Assembly: GCA_030429735.1 (NCBI GenBank)
Contig: JAUIET010000003.1
Location: 186,001 to 250,000 of the forward strand
Length of the DNA stretch: 64,000 nt
Source of the DNA: Gammaproteobacteria bacterium
Lineage (GTDB): Bacteria; Pseudomonadota; Gammaproteobacteria; Pseudomonadales; JAUIET01
Direction of reading: 5' to 3'
Part shown: in pieces, positions 16,324-25,006 of the stretch
Numbering within the stretch: position 1 is the stretch's first letter
Layout: each line of letters opens with the position of its first letter
Notes under the pieces: generated by a model
Database searches by the model: none
Told to the model about the DNA's origin: nothing
Seen by the model: only the letters and a program-made list of their open reading frames with translations
Made by a program: the position numbers and the translations under genes

Positions 16324-18702
16324 TCAGTTAGTGCAGGATTCCATAGGCATGGCATCAATCCACTCACGAATCAGACTAACGGCTTCGTCGTGTATGATCG
16401 TTTTACCTATTTCCGGCATGCGTATATCTAACTCGTTCGACGCCATGCGGAACGCCAGAATGGAGTCAGCGGCGCTTCCAGGTACAATATCGTAGTCCAG
16501 CATGCCTGCGCCGGCGCCAGCCGCAACCGGCGGTTTACAACGCCCGTAATTTATATCGAACGGTCTCCAAAACTCGAGAAACAACTGTGACGTTCTGGCC
16601 ATACCGGCTTCGCTGTGGCAATGCGCACAGTTGATATCCAGATAAGCGCGTGCGCGCTCATCCAGGTTCGCAGCGTTGTCTTCCCAATCCGGAACAGTGA
16701 CAATGCTGGCCGTATCGGCAGGCACACCAGCCAAAATGCCATCCGCCTGCCACTGTGTAAGCTGGTTTTCGTTGCCTGCCGCATACGCAAAGTCGTGATT
16801 CAGGAATCGTGCTTTGGGCCCGATGGGCAGTGTTTCATCTTCGCCATGGCAGGTCTTACAGTCGTTCGAGTCCGGCACCCGGTAGTTTGTGCTGCGGGCT
16901 GACCCGTCTGTGTGTATCCAGCTGACCGTTTGCGTGGCACCCGCAACGCTGAGTTCGGCGTCTGTTTTATCCTGAGTCCAAACGTACGGCAGGCCAACCC
17001 AGCCATTCTGGCGATGAATCAACAAACGCGTCTCTATGATTTCCTCGCCAGCACCCGGGTCGCGCAAATCATTGGCAATCGCGAAGGTTTTGGCAATCAC
17101 GGCTCCTACTGGAAAATCAAACACGTTTTGCTCGCTGTACGCGGCGGTGGCACCTTGCGGCAAAAACACCACGCGATACTTTTGCGCGTAGTCCGTAAAC
17201 AGCTCGGTGATCAGATCATACGGTGTGCCACCCACCGCATTCTGTGTGGGGTCCGAACTGTCTGCAAACAACCCATAGCTCGACAGATTCGGGCAATCCA
17301 CCTCCTTAGCGTCGTGGTTAATTCCTTCTACCTCAGCATCGCAAATCTCCGCCACTTGCTCATCACTGAGTGGGACTTCACCATTTTCGATTACCTCAGG
17401 CGTGTCAAGTACAACAGCCGGCAATGAGGCGTGCGCGCAGTCGAAATAATCAGCATCAACCATTGTGGTTGGGATAAGCACACCGGAACGAATATTTCCG
17501 TTGTCTCGGATGCATATTCGTTGATTTTCGGGAAGAAGCCCGGTTGTTCCCAGACCATCGTAAAATATATCGGGCATGGCCTCACCTTCACCGGCAAAAA
17601 CGCCTTCTATGGCCGCTGCAATGTCCACGGGATCGTAGGAATTGTTTATAAAGTTATTGTCGTGAATGTAGATTCGCTCGGGCAGCGGATCGTAATTTGG
17701 GTCATCGGTGGTTGCGACAATCAGATAGTTGACAATCACAATGCCAACCGACTGATTGTTTTCAATGGTGTTGCCAAACACCTCAATATCATCATTGGCC
17801 ATAATCATGATACCCGTGCCGGTTGGCACTGTGCCCACGATATTGCCCTCAGGGGCAAAATTTGGCGTGTTGTTGTCTCGAACAATATTGTCATACACGC
17901 GCGTTCGCTCGCCGCCTTGTATCTCAATATTCGGCAGATCAAAGACCAGTATTCCGCCAGTGTTGTTAATGGCTTCGTTCTCATACACATCCGCGAAGGT
18001 CGAATTTTCTATTTCAATTCCTGCTACGTTGAACTCAGCGCGATTACGACGCACGATAATATTTTGTGATTGGCCTACATATACGCCCGCATCGCTTGCA
18101 CCAATGACCAAGCTGTCCTCGATCAATACATTACGGGTTTGTACCGGGTAAAAACCATACGCCCCATTGTCCGTACTCGGTCCATTGGTCCATTCGGCTC
18201 GTACACGGCGGATGGTCACGCCGTTACTGCCTTCGACCTTTATTGAGTCGCCAGGGGGATCTTCAATGCCAATATCCTCAATTACAAAGTTGTCTCCAGT
18301 TGCCAATATGCCTTGAGCGCCGGAGCTTTGCTGAGCGAAACTTAACACGGTGTCGTCCATGCCCTGACCGCGGATGGTCACATCATTCTCGCTGACGCTC
18401 AATTCATCCATAAACTCAAAATTGCCAGCGGGAAATTCAATAATGTCTCCGGGGTTGGCGTTGATAAGTGCCTCCTGGGCACGTTGTTCAAGATCCGGAC
18501 CGGGTTCTAACAAGGTCACGTTGTCAGGGATTGATGGCCCGGGTACGTATTCGTTGAACAGGGTATTTTCACCATCGCCATTTGAACACGTGGTTAACGC
18601 GACCATGCACAACAGCGCGGCGCCAAACTGGCGGCAACGCTTAGCAGGCAATATGCGAAGTGAAGACATCGTAAACAGAGCGAAAAAAGGTACAATAGAC
18701 AT
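16324..18702 (-). CDS. Parallel beta-helix / di-haem cytochrome c fusion protein
   Basis: 792-residue exported protein of unknown function. An N-terminal signal with a possible lipobox (MVALTTC) precedes a right-handed parallel beta-helix (about residues 55-400; repeated motifs such as VRRNRAEFNVAGIEIEN and EVFGNTIENNQSVGIVI). The C-terminal half has two CxxCH haem c sites: CKTCH at about residue 615 and CAHCH at about 692. This combines the two protein families that usually occur as neighbouring genes in marine bacteria (TIGR03805 beta-helix and TIGR03806 HNE_0200-like). An alternative ATG at 18669 gives a more typical signal peptide; neither start has a clear ribosome-binding site. Confidence 0.85.
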   Translation of the reverse strand: MSIVPFFALFTMSSLRILPAKRCRQFGAALLCMVALTTCSNGDGENTLFNEYVPGPSIPDNVTLLEPGPDLEQRAQEALINANPGDIIEFPAGNFEFMDELSVSENDVTIRGQGMDDTVLSFAQQSSGAQGILATGDNFVIEDIGIEDPPGDSIKVEGSNGVTIRRVRAEWTNGPSTDNGAYGFYPVQTRNVLIEDSLVIGASDAGVYVGQSQNIIVRRNRAEFNVAGIEIENSTFADVYENEAINNTGGILVFDLPNIEIQGGERTRVYDNIVRDNNTPNFAPEGNIVGTVPTGTGIMIMANDDIEVFGNTIENNQSVGIVIVNYLIVATTDDPNYDPLPERIYIHDNNFINNSYDPVDIAAAIEGVFAGEGEAMPDIFYDGLGTTGLLPENQRICIRDNGNIRSGVLIPTTMVDADYFDCAHASLPAVVLDTPEVIENGEVPLSDEQVAEICDAEVEGINHDAKEVDCPNLSSYGLFADSSDPTQNAVGGTPYDLITELFTDYAQKYRVVFLPQGATAAYSEQNVFDFPVGAVIAKTFAIANDLRDPGAGEEIIETRLLIHRQNGWVGLPYVWTQDKTDAELSVAGATQTVSWIHTDGSARSTNYRVPDSNDCKTCHGEDETLPIGPKARFLNHDFAYAAGNENQLTQWQADGILAGVPADTASIVTVPDWEDNAANLDERARAYLDINCAHCHSEAGMARTSQLFLEFWRPFDINYGRCKPPVAAGAGAGMLDYDIVPGSAADSILAFRMASNELDIRMPEIGKTIIHDEAVSLIREWIDAMPMESCTN

Positions 18703-18747
18703 GCTTTGAACTCAGAAATGAGCAATGTGCTGAGAGCACTGTGCCAG

Positions 18748-18775
18748 TGTTGTTATAAAAATGTGCTGGTATTAT
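18748..18775 (+). promoter_or_regulatory. Possible extended -10 promoter of the iron alcohol dehydrogenase gene
   Basis: TGGTATTAT (18767-18775) forms an extended -10 with a weak TGTTGT -35 16 bases upstream. Transcription would begin near 18782, which supports the downstream ATG at 18811 over upstream in-frame ATGs. Confidence 0.35.
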
Positions 18776-18810
18776 TCTCCTGCGTTGAAACAACTTACGC
18801 AAGTTACCGA

Positions 18811-19968
18811 ATGAATACACAATTTACCTTCAACAGTGTCACAGATCTGTCCGTTGGTGTGGGCGCTGTTGATCAGCTTGGTGCAATCGCCAGGAACCTG
18901 AATGCCGAGCGCCTGTTTGTTGTGACCGATAAAGGTGTGCTCGAGCATGGTTTGCTGGATGGTGCGCTGTCGTCACTGCAGTCTGCGGGTATAGGTGTCG
19001 AATTGTATTCGGACGTCATTGCCGACCCACCCGAGCAGACCGTTATTGATGCTGCCGAGCGGGCCAGACTGGGTGGCTGCGACTCGGTGCTTGGCTTTGG
19101 TGGTGGCAGCTCCATGGATACAGCCAAATTAGTCGCCGCACTGCTGACCGGCACTCAGCCATTGTCTGATATGTACGGCGTTGATCAGCTGCGCGGAGGC
19201 CGAGTACCGCTGATTCAGGTACCCACGACGGCGGGCACCGGGTCTGAGGTGACCATGGTCGCAATTGTCACCACCGGCGAGAGTACCAAAGCTGGCGTTG
19301 TAAGCCGGGCGCTGTTGGCAGATCATGTAGTGCTGGACGCACAATTGACGGTTGGTTTGCCGGCTCACGTGACTGCAGCGACCGGTATTGATGCCATGGT
19401 ACATGCGATTGAGGCCTATACCAGCGCCAGACTAAAAAATCCGCTGTCAGACATGGTGGCCCGCCAGGCCTTGGGCTTAATGGCGCCCAATATCGAAAAG
19501 GCCACTCACCAGGGCGACGACCTGGAAGCGCGCAGTGCCATGCTGCTTGGCGCAATGTTGGCAGGTCAAGCGTTCGCCAATGCGCCTGTTGCCGCAGTGC
19601 ATGCGTTGGCCTACCCGTTAGGCGGGGTGTATCACATTCCCCATGGCTTGAGCAATGCGCTGGTTTTGCCCCATGTGCTGCGTTACAACAGTAGCGCTGC
19701 CGCTCAGCTGTATTGCGAATTGGCGCCTCTCTTATTGCCAGCCGGCTCCGGGTTCAGCGCCAATACCATTGGGGATGTGCTGGCAGAGCATTTCCTCGCG
19801 CTATCAAATCGACTTGGCCTGCAAACTCAACTTCGGCAATTGGATATTCCGGAAAACAGTTTGCCCGATCTTGCCGATGATGCGATGCTGCAGCAACGAC
19901 TTTTGATCAACAACCCGCGACCATTGTTGCGGGAAGACGCTGTTCGGATTTACCGCCAAGCCTTTTAA
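18811..19968 (+). CDS. Iron-containing alcohol dehydrogenase
   Basis: 385-residue group III (Fe) alcohol dehydrogenase. NAD(P) binding: GFGGGSSMDTAK; metal-ligand regions: TGIDAMVHAIEAYTS, AAVHALAYPLGG and HIPHGLSNAL, giving the Asp/His/His/His set. The protein begins MNTQFTFNSVTDLSVGVG, typical of the family; the 35 extra open codons upstream are cysteine-rich and not family-like. It is followed after 27 bases by a thioesterase gene. Alcohol/aldehyde substrate unknown. Confidence 0.92.
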   Translation: MNTQFTFNSVTDLSVGVGAVDQLGAIARNLNAERLFVVTDKGVLEHGLLDGALSSLQSAGIGVELYSDVIADPPEQTVIDAAERARLGGCDSVLGFGGGSSMDTAKLVAALLTGTQPLSDMYGVDQLRGGRVPLIQVPTTAGTGSEVTMVAIVTTGESTKAGVVSRALLADHVVLDAQLTVGLPAHVTAATGIDAMVHAIEAYTSARLKNPLSDMVARQALGLMAPNIEKATHQGDDLEARSAMLLGAMLAGQAFANAPVAAVHALAYPLGGVYHIPHGLSNALVLPHVLRYNSSAAAQLYCELAPLLLPAGSGFSANTIGDVLAEHFLALSNRLGLQTQLRQLDIPENSLPDLADDAMLQQRLLINNPRPLLREDAVRIYRQAF

Positions 19969-19995
19969 TCGTGCCACTCACCTTGTTTATGCTCA

Positions 19996-20433
19996 ATGTC
20001 TGACCACAATACGCAAAGAGACAAATACGCCTATTTCTCACGAATCCAGACGCGATGGATGGATAACGACGTTTATCAACACATTAATAATGTCGTGTAT
20101 TACAGTTTTTTCGATACCGTGTGCAATGAGTACTTGATAGAGAAGGCTGGATTCAACCCGGAAACGGCCCCCGTGGTTGGCTACATCGTCTCTTCTAGCT
20201 GCCAATATCTTGCCCCCTTATCGTACCCAGTCAAGATTGATGCCGCATTCAGGGTAAATCGTTTGGGAAACAGTTCTGTGGAATATGGCGTAGCCGTGTT
20301 TGCCGAGGATGAATGTTCAGCCGCCGCCTGGGGAACCTATACCCACGTGTTTGTGAGCAGAGAAACAGACAAGCCCACCTCGATTCCGGACCAGATTCGA
20401 CAAGCACTGGCGGCCGCCCTGATCCATCCCTAA
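19996..20433 (+). CDS. Acyl-CoA thioesterase, 4-hydroxybenzoyl-CoA thioesterase-like hotdog fold
   Basis: 145-residue single hotdog-fold protein. The N-terminal motif TRWMDNDVYQHINNVVYY contains the catalytic aspartate and the H-x-N-N-x-x-Y of YbgC/FadM-type thioesterases. It would hydrolyse acyl-CoA to free acid. Its last four bases overlap the end of the convergent acyl-CoA ligase gene. Confidence 0.88.
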   Translation: MSDHNTQRDKYAYFSRIQTRWMDNDVYQHINNVVYYSFFDTVCNEYLIEKAGFNPETAPVVGYIVSSSCQYLAPLSYPVKIDAAFRVNRLGNSSVEYGVAVFAEDECSAAAWGTYTHVFVSRETDKPTSIPDQIRQALAAALIHP

Positions 20434-22052
20434 CGCTTTTTTAGAGCACGTGTATCAATAGCGCGACCTTTCTCCACACCTTCTCGTGCAAGCTTTTTTA
20501 CGTCAGCACGCCTGGGCTTGTTAGAGGCGGTTTTTGGCAACTCGTCAACAAATAACACATAGCCCGGCGCCTTGAAATAGGCCAGACGCTCCAGACAATC
20601 CTGAACAATAGAGCGCGCCAGGGCCTCTCCTTCTTGCTTGCCTTCATTCAGTCTGGCTGCCGGAATAACGCAAGCGGCTACTTCATCGCCACGCATCTCA
20701 TCGGGAACGGCCGTGACAAGCGCCTCTGCTATTGCCGGATTCAGCGATAATGCGGCCTCAACCTCCAGGGCAGCAATGTTCTCGCCGGAACGACGGATGA
20801 CGTTTTTACGCCGGTCAACGAAATGTAAACTGCCATCTTCACCCTGACGCACAACATCGCCAGTATTCAACCAGCCATCCTGCCAAATTTCCGCTGTTGC
20901 TTCTGGGTTTTTGAAATATCCCGAGAAAAATGCACGGCGCGGATTGGACCCAGCAGCGCGCACTCTTAACTCGCCCGGCTCACCAAATGGCACCTCTTGA
21001 CCCTGCTCATCAACCAATTGGTATTCCACAGAAGCGTCTGGTTTACCAAAACAACTCGTTCCGACGTGTCTGGGTTCTCTATTGGCAGTTACACAACCGC
21101 CCGCACCGCATTCAGTCATCGCCCAGCTTTCAATCAGTGGAAAGCCAAAACGCTTCTCAAACGGTGCATGGTGTTTTGGGTTAACCCCTGCGCCAAAGCC
21201 GAACTTTAGCTGCTTGCTGAAATCATCGGCTTCGCTTTCAGGGAGCTGCAACAATATCGCCGGTAATACGCCAAGATAATGCAAGATCGTGGCGTTGGAC
21301 TCACGCACTGTTTGCCACCAGGTGCTTGGGTGGAATCGATCGAGCTGAATAATACAGCCGGCATTCATGATCATAGCGGTGCTGGATACCGCCATTGCAT
21401 TCATATGCCCTAAGGGCAAGGGTGTGAGCAATCGCTCTTTGCCCCATTCAATTTGGCCCAGGCCATCAAGCTCCCGGTACCAATCGCCAAACGCGGTAAA
21501 GTATTCGTTACTGAGAATGCATGCCTTGGGTTTGCCCGTGCTTCCAGAGGTATACAGCAACGCACATTCAGTATTCGCATCTGCTTTAGTCTGGCTTGCT
21601 CTGGCTTCAAAATCTGGCAAATCATTTATGTTGGTGTGGGCAATAATGGGTGGTGGGGTCTGGATTCCATCGACTGATTGTGCAAGCAACCGGAGCTTCT
21701 CCGGAATGGCTACAACAGCTACAGATTCACTGTGCTCGAGAAAATACCGTATTTCTTCAGCCGGCATTTCGCCATTAATGGGCACCACGCTGCAGCCAAG
21801 ACCGTTCAAAGCCAGCCAATGGATAAAGAACTCTGCTCTGTTCTCGAGCAGCAATGCCACACGCTGCCCCTCCCCCAGCCCACGGCCTGCATACTGCTGC
21901 GCGCAAGCGATTACCTGTTGGTAGGCCTCGCCGTAGCTCAAATCAATGGCATTATCAGCATACGCCTTGGTCGCAATGGCTGGAATGTGCAGGAATGGCT
22001 TCTCTGCCGCCCGCTGCTGGGTACGTTCAAATTCCTTAAAAACGGTGCTCAA
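20430..22052 (-). CDS. Acyl-CoA synthetase / AMP-dependent ligase (ANL superfamily)
   Basis: 540-residue adenylating enzyme joining a carboxylic acid to CoA. It has the P-loop-like LLYTSGSTGKPKA, the WAMTECGAG motif, GWLNTGDVV and FVDRRKNVIRRSGENI hinge region, and the PKTASNKPRR C-terminal lysine area. The hinge and SGENI form are like crotonobetaine/carnitine-CoA ligases and related medium-specificity enzymes. The start is TTG at 22052 with GGAGAG 6-7 bases upstream. An 18-base perfect palindrome lies 35 bases upstream. Confidence 0.88.
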   Translation of the reverse strand: MSTVFKEFERTQQRAAEKPFLHIPAIATKAYADNAIDLSYGEAYQQVIACAQQYAGRGLGEGQRVALLLENRAEFFIHWLALNGLGCSVVPINGEMPAEEIRYFLEHSESVAVVAIPEKLRLLAQSVDGIQTPPPIIAHTNINDLPDFEARASQTKADANTECALLYTSGSTGKPKACILSNEYFTAFGDWYRELDGLGQIEWGKERLLTPLPLGHMNAMAVSSTAMIMNAGCIIQLDRFHPSTWWQTVRESNATILHYLGVLPAILLQLPESEADDFSKQLKFGFGAGVNPKHHAPFEKRFGFPLIESWAMTECGAGGCVTANREPRHVGTSCFGKPDASVEYQLVDEQGQEVPFGEPGELRVRAAGSNPRRAFFSGYFKNPEATAEIWQDGWLNTGDVVRQGEDGSLHFVDRRKNVIRRSGENIAALEVEAALSLNPAIAEALVTAVPDEMRGDEVAACVIPAARLNEGKQEGEALARSIVQDCLERLAYFKAPGYVLFVDELPKTASNKPRRADVKKLAREGVEKGRAIDTRALKKR

Positions 22053-22086
22053 GAAACTCTCCGAGGGTTGCGTTTCGACAATCCGA

Positions 22087-22104
22087 TATTTTAAGCTTAA
22101 AATA
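22087..22104. promoter_or_regulatory. Perfect 18-base palindrome upstream of the acyl-CoA ligase gene
   Basis: TATTTTAAGCTTAAAATA is a perfect palindrome centred about 43 bases before the ligase start codon (22052). A dimeric regulator could bind here; being AT-rich, it may also be chance. Otherwise the 22053-22270 interval shows no clear feature. Confidence 0.3.
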
Positions 22105-22270
22105 GTCTGGCGGGAAGAGCTTATGTTTTTTCAGCCTGCGATTTCCTTCGATGCGGGCAATAATGCCGAGTCCAGCGCATCTTTTAGATGTTACGCTGCA
22201 AACGTGCTGACCAGTCGCGCACTGCTCGCGCGGAATAAACCCAAAAACACTGTGTATATTATTGCGCCCA

Positions 22271-23233
22271 ATGAATTCTGATCGAAAGGACAATATTGCC
22301 GTTGTTCTTGTTAACTGGAACAGTGGCTCGTTTCTTAGAGCCTGCCTGGCGGCCCTTGAGTGCCAGACTTTGCCGCCGCGACAGGTGGTAGTTGTCGATA
22401 ATGCCAGCACCGATGACTCGCTGCCAAAGCGCGAGGAATACCAGCTCCCCCTGCACATAATTCGCCTTTCAAGTAACACCGGGTTTTCGCACGCTAACAA
22501 CCAGGCAATCAAGCAACTGGATAAGTCAGTTAACTGGGTTGTGTTGTTAAACGCTGATACCAAACCACTGTCGACGTGGCTTGCAAAGCTAGTAGGCGCC
22601 GCAAACAAGAACCCGGAATTCGATTTTTTTGCGTCAACCCTGCTAAGTATGGAGAACCCTTCACTATACGATGGCACTGGAGACCAACTTTTTTACTCCG
22701 GCTTAGCGAAAAGACACCGATACCAACGGCCCGTATTAGGCAACCGTAGCCATTGCGAAGTGTTTGCTCCCTGCGCCGCAGCGGCCATGTATAAGAGAGC
22801 GATTCTTGATGAAATTCAGGGCTTTGATGACGATTACTTTTGCTATTTCGAAGATGTAGACCTTGCCTTCAGGCTTCGCCTAAAAGGCTACCGTTGCTTG
22901 TGGGTATCGGATGCGATGGTACATCACTATGGAGGAGGGCTAACAGAGCATATCGCCGATACGCCGATCTACTACGGTCATCGAAACATGGTCTGGAATT
23001 ACGTCAAAAACATGCCGATGCCACTGCTGATTGCACTATTGCCTCTTCACCTGTTCGCAAATTTAGCGACACTGATTTATTACACTGGCAAGGGTAAGCG
23101 TAAAACCATAATCAAAGCCAAGAAAGACGCCATAGCAGGGCTTCCGGCAGTATGGGCAAAACGAAAAGAATCGCAATCCGGACGCGTATCATCCTGGCGT
23201 ATTTTGCACGAATTGACCCCTAAACTATGGTGA
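22271..23233 (+). CDS. Glycosyltransferase family 2 (rhamnosyltransferase-like)
   Basis: 320-residue GT-A enzyme. It has the GT2 opening VVLVNWNSGSFLRACLAAL, VVVDNASTDDS, the nucleotide-sugar/metal motif in LLNADT, and the acceptor block GFDDDYFCYFEDVDLAFRL of rhamnosyltransferase-like members. A hydrophobic stretch near residue 250 (PLLIALLPLHLFANLATLIYY-like) suggests membrane association. A TTG at 22262 is in frame, but the ATG at 22271 is preferred. First gene of the polysaccharide locus. Confidence 0.92.
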   Translation: MNSDRKDNIAVVLVNWNSGSFLRACLAALECQTLPPRQVVVVDNASTDDSLPKREEYQLPLHIIRLSSNTGFSHANNQAIKQLDKSVNWVVLLNADTKPLSTWLAKLVGAANKNPEFDFFASTLLSMENPSLYDGTGDQLFYSGLAKRHRYQRPVLGNRSHCEVFAPCAAAAMYKRAILDEIQGFDDDYFCYFEDVDLAFRLRLKGYRCLWVSDAMVHHYGGGLTEHIADTPIYYGHRNMVWNYVKNMPMPLLIALLPLHLFANLATLIYYTGKGKRKTIIKAKKDAIAGLPAVWAKRKESQSGRVSSWRILHELTPKLW

Positions 23234-23246
23234 ACTCACCCTTTTT
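23229..23246 (+). terminator. Possible short intrinsic terminator after the GT2 gene
   Basis: GGTG-AACT-CACC (23229-23240) followed by CTTTTTCT. The stem is only 4-5 base pairs and includes the stop codon, but the T-run is good. The remaining 23247-23492 has no other clear element; no ops/JUMPstart-like GGCGGTAG is seen. Confidence 0.4.
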
Positions 23247-23492
23247 CTAATCAAACCCTGGCACACTGTGTTCGCTGTCGCTTCAATCCCTCTTTGCGGA
23301 TTGATAGCATTTTCCTGAGAAGTTTGTACATTCCTCAAAAGTGCGCCTGGCTGACAACGGTGATATCCTTGTTCACCTTTGCAGTAAGCCCATGTATTCC
23401 GGGTAGATTTCCGAAACTTTCCGGGCTGTCACGTAAAATATAGTGTTACATCCGCATGAGTACACAATCAGAATTTCGGGGATCGAGCACCC

Positions 23493-24248
23493 TTGATTGA
23501 TCGAGACCTATTGGCGTATTACTCGGTGTCAAAACTGAGGGCTGAAGTGCAGCGGAATTACCTGAGTTACGTGTGGTGGTTTCTTGAGCCTGTTTTTCTT
23601 ATCACCGCATTCTATCTCGTGTTTGAAGTAATGCTGCGGCGCGGTGGCGACGGCTTTATCTATGACTTACTAGTTGGCGTCATAGTATGGAGCTGGTTTG
23701 GTAGCACGGTCACACAAGCCTCAACCAGTATTCTCCGTGCCACGAATCTGATTCAATTAATTGATGTTGACAAGCGTTTATTCCCTCTGGTCGACGTATT
23801 TGTTCTAAGCATTAAGCAGTTGTTTGTTCTTATACTGCTGTCACTATTCGTGGTATTCAGCCATGGCATAGACTGGTCATGGATGTGGTTGCCGTATTTG
23901 TTTCTAGTGCAGTTTCTACTGATTGCCAGTCTCTCCATTCTGGTGGCTGCGGCAGTGCCTTTTATTCCCGATCTGCATATTATTATCGCACTTATGATCC
24001 GGTTTCTAATGTTCTGCTCCGGCGTATTCTTTACCGCTGATTCAATATCGGCCGAACACCGCGAACTTTTCCTGATGAACCCTGTTGCAAATCTAATCGA
24101 GCAATATCGAGTTGTGATGTTGCGAATGGAAACACCTGATCTAACAGCTTTAAGTATCATAGCTGCGCTATCTATTCTGTTGTTTATTGGCGTAAGCCAG
24201 TTCATGCACCAGCACAGCAAGGCGTACCCACGGCTGACAATGCAATGA
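23493..24248 (+). CDS. ABC-2 type polysaccharide export permease (Wzm/KpsM-like)
   Basis: 251-residue inner-membrane permease with about six hydrophobic helices. It opens LIDRDLLAYYSVSKLRAEVQ (amphipathic interface helix) and has LSYVWWFLEPVFLITAFYLV, then MNPVANLIEQYRVVML near the end, all as in capsule/O-antigen ABC-2 permeases. The start is TTG at 23493, with GGGGA about 11 bases upstream; a separate ATG at 23456 opens only a 14-codon frame that overlaps this start. It overlaps the ATPase gene by four bases (ATGA), so the pair is translationally coupled. Confidence 0.92.
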   Translation: MIDRDLLAYYSVSKLRAEVQRNYLSYVWWFLEPVFLITAFYLVFEVMLRRGGDGFIYDLLVGVIVWSWFGSTVTQASTSILRATNLIQLIDVDKRLFPLVDVFVLSIKQLFVLILLSLFVVFSHGIDWSWMWLPYLFLVQFLLIASLSILVAAAVPFIPDLHIIIALMIRFLMFCSGVFFTADSISAEHRELFLMNPVANLIEQYRVVMLRMETPDLTALSIIAALSILLFIGVSQFMHQHSKAYPRLTMQ

Positions 24249-24961
24249 ACCAGGGTTCGTCACCTCTAATGAGCTTACAAAAAGTGAGCGTACGGTATAA
24301 GAAGTACCGAACGTTGAAGCGTGCCCAGTATCATCAAGTATTGACCGACCTGGATCTGGATATTTATCCCGGTGATTCGATTGGCGTCATCGGGCGCAAT
24401 GGAGCAGGGAAAAGTACTTTGTTAAGGCTGCTTGCCGGTGTGATAGATCCGGACGGCGGTGTGATTGACCGCAATCAAAGCACTGCGGCATTACTCACTT
24501 TGCAGCTTGGCTTCGATCAGCAACTTGATGGCAGAACCAATATCCTCCTAAGCGGCATGCTGATGGGCTGTCGCCGTGAAGTGCTGGAGGAAAAAATGGC
24601 AGACATAATCGAGTTTTCCGGCCTTGGTGATGCGATCAGAGAACCCGTCAAACACTACTCGGCTGGCATGAAAGCGAGACTTGGTTTTTCGATTGCGCTT
24701 ATGATTGACCCCGATATATTGCTCATTGATGAGGTTTTAGGTGTCGGTGACGAAACTTTTCGAGAAAAGTCCGCTGCAATTCTAAAAGCTAAAATGGCCT
24801 CGGATCACACAGTAATTTTGGTGTCGCATAACACCCACACGGTGAGAAATTTATGCAATAAAGTGCTGTGGATTGAAGACGGGAAAGCCAGAATGGCGGG
24901 AGAAACCCATCAGGTCGTTGACCACTACATAGAGTCAATGACCAAACAAGAACTCAACTGA
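24245..24961 (+). CDS. ABC transporter ATP-binding protein for polysaccharide export (Wzt/KpsT-like)
   Basis: 238-residue nucleotide-binding subunit partnering the preceding permease. Walker A GRNGAGKST, signature YSAGMKARLGF, Walker B ILLIDEVLGVGDE and the switch His in LVSHN are all present. It stops soon after the core, so it lacks the C-terminal carbohydrate-binding domain of Wzt proteins that recognise a capped O-antigen; export is more likely KpsT/TagH-like. Confidence 0.94.
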   Translation: MNQGSSPLMSLQKVSVRYKKYRTLKRAQYHQVLTDLDLDIYPGDSIGVIGRNGAGKSTLLRLLAGVIDPDGGVIDRNQSTAALLTLQLGFDQQLDGRTNILLSGMLMGCRREVLEEKMADIIEFSGLGDAIREPVKHYSAGMKARLGFSIALMIDPDILLIDEVLGVGDETFREKSAAILKAKMASDHTVILVSHNTHTVRNLCNKVLWIEDGKARMAGETHQVVDHYIESMTKQELN

Positions 24962-25006
24962 CTACAGGACAGCATTAGTAATGCTTATGCCCATTCGACA
25001 ACATGC

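Noticed and set aside
22053-23492. JUMPstart/ops (RfaH) element upstream of the polysaccharide genes
   Set aside because: No GGCGGTAG-like sequence found in the upstream intervals.
23456-23500. A possible frameshift at the start of the ABC permease (ATG at 23456 opening a 14-codon frame)
   Set aside because: The permease frame has its own TTG start with a GGGGA site and gives a full-length family protein; no conserved residues are missing.
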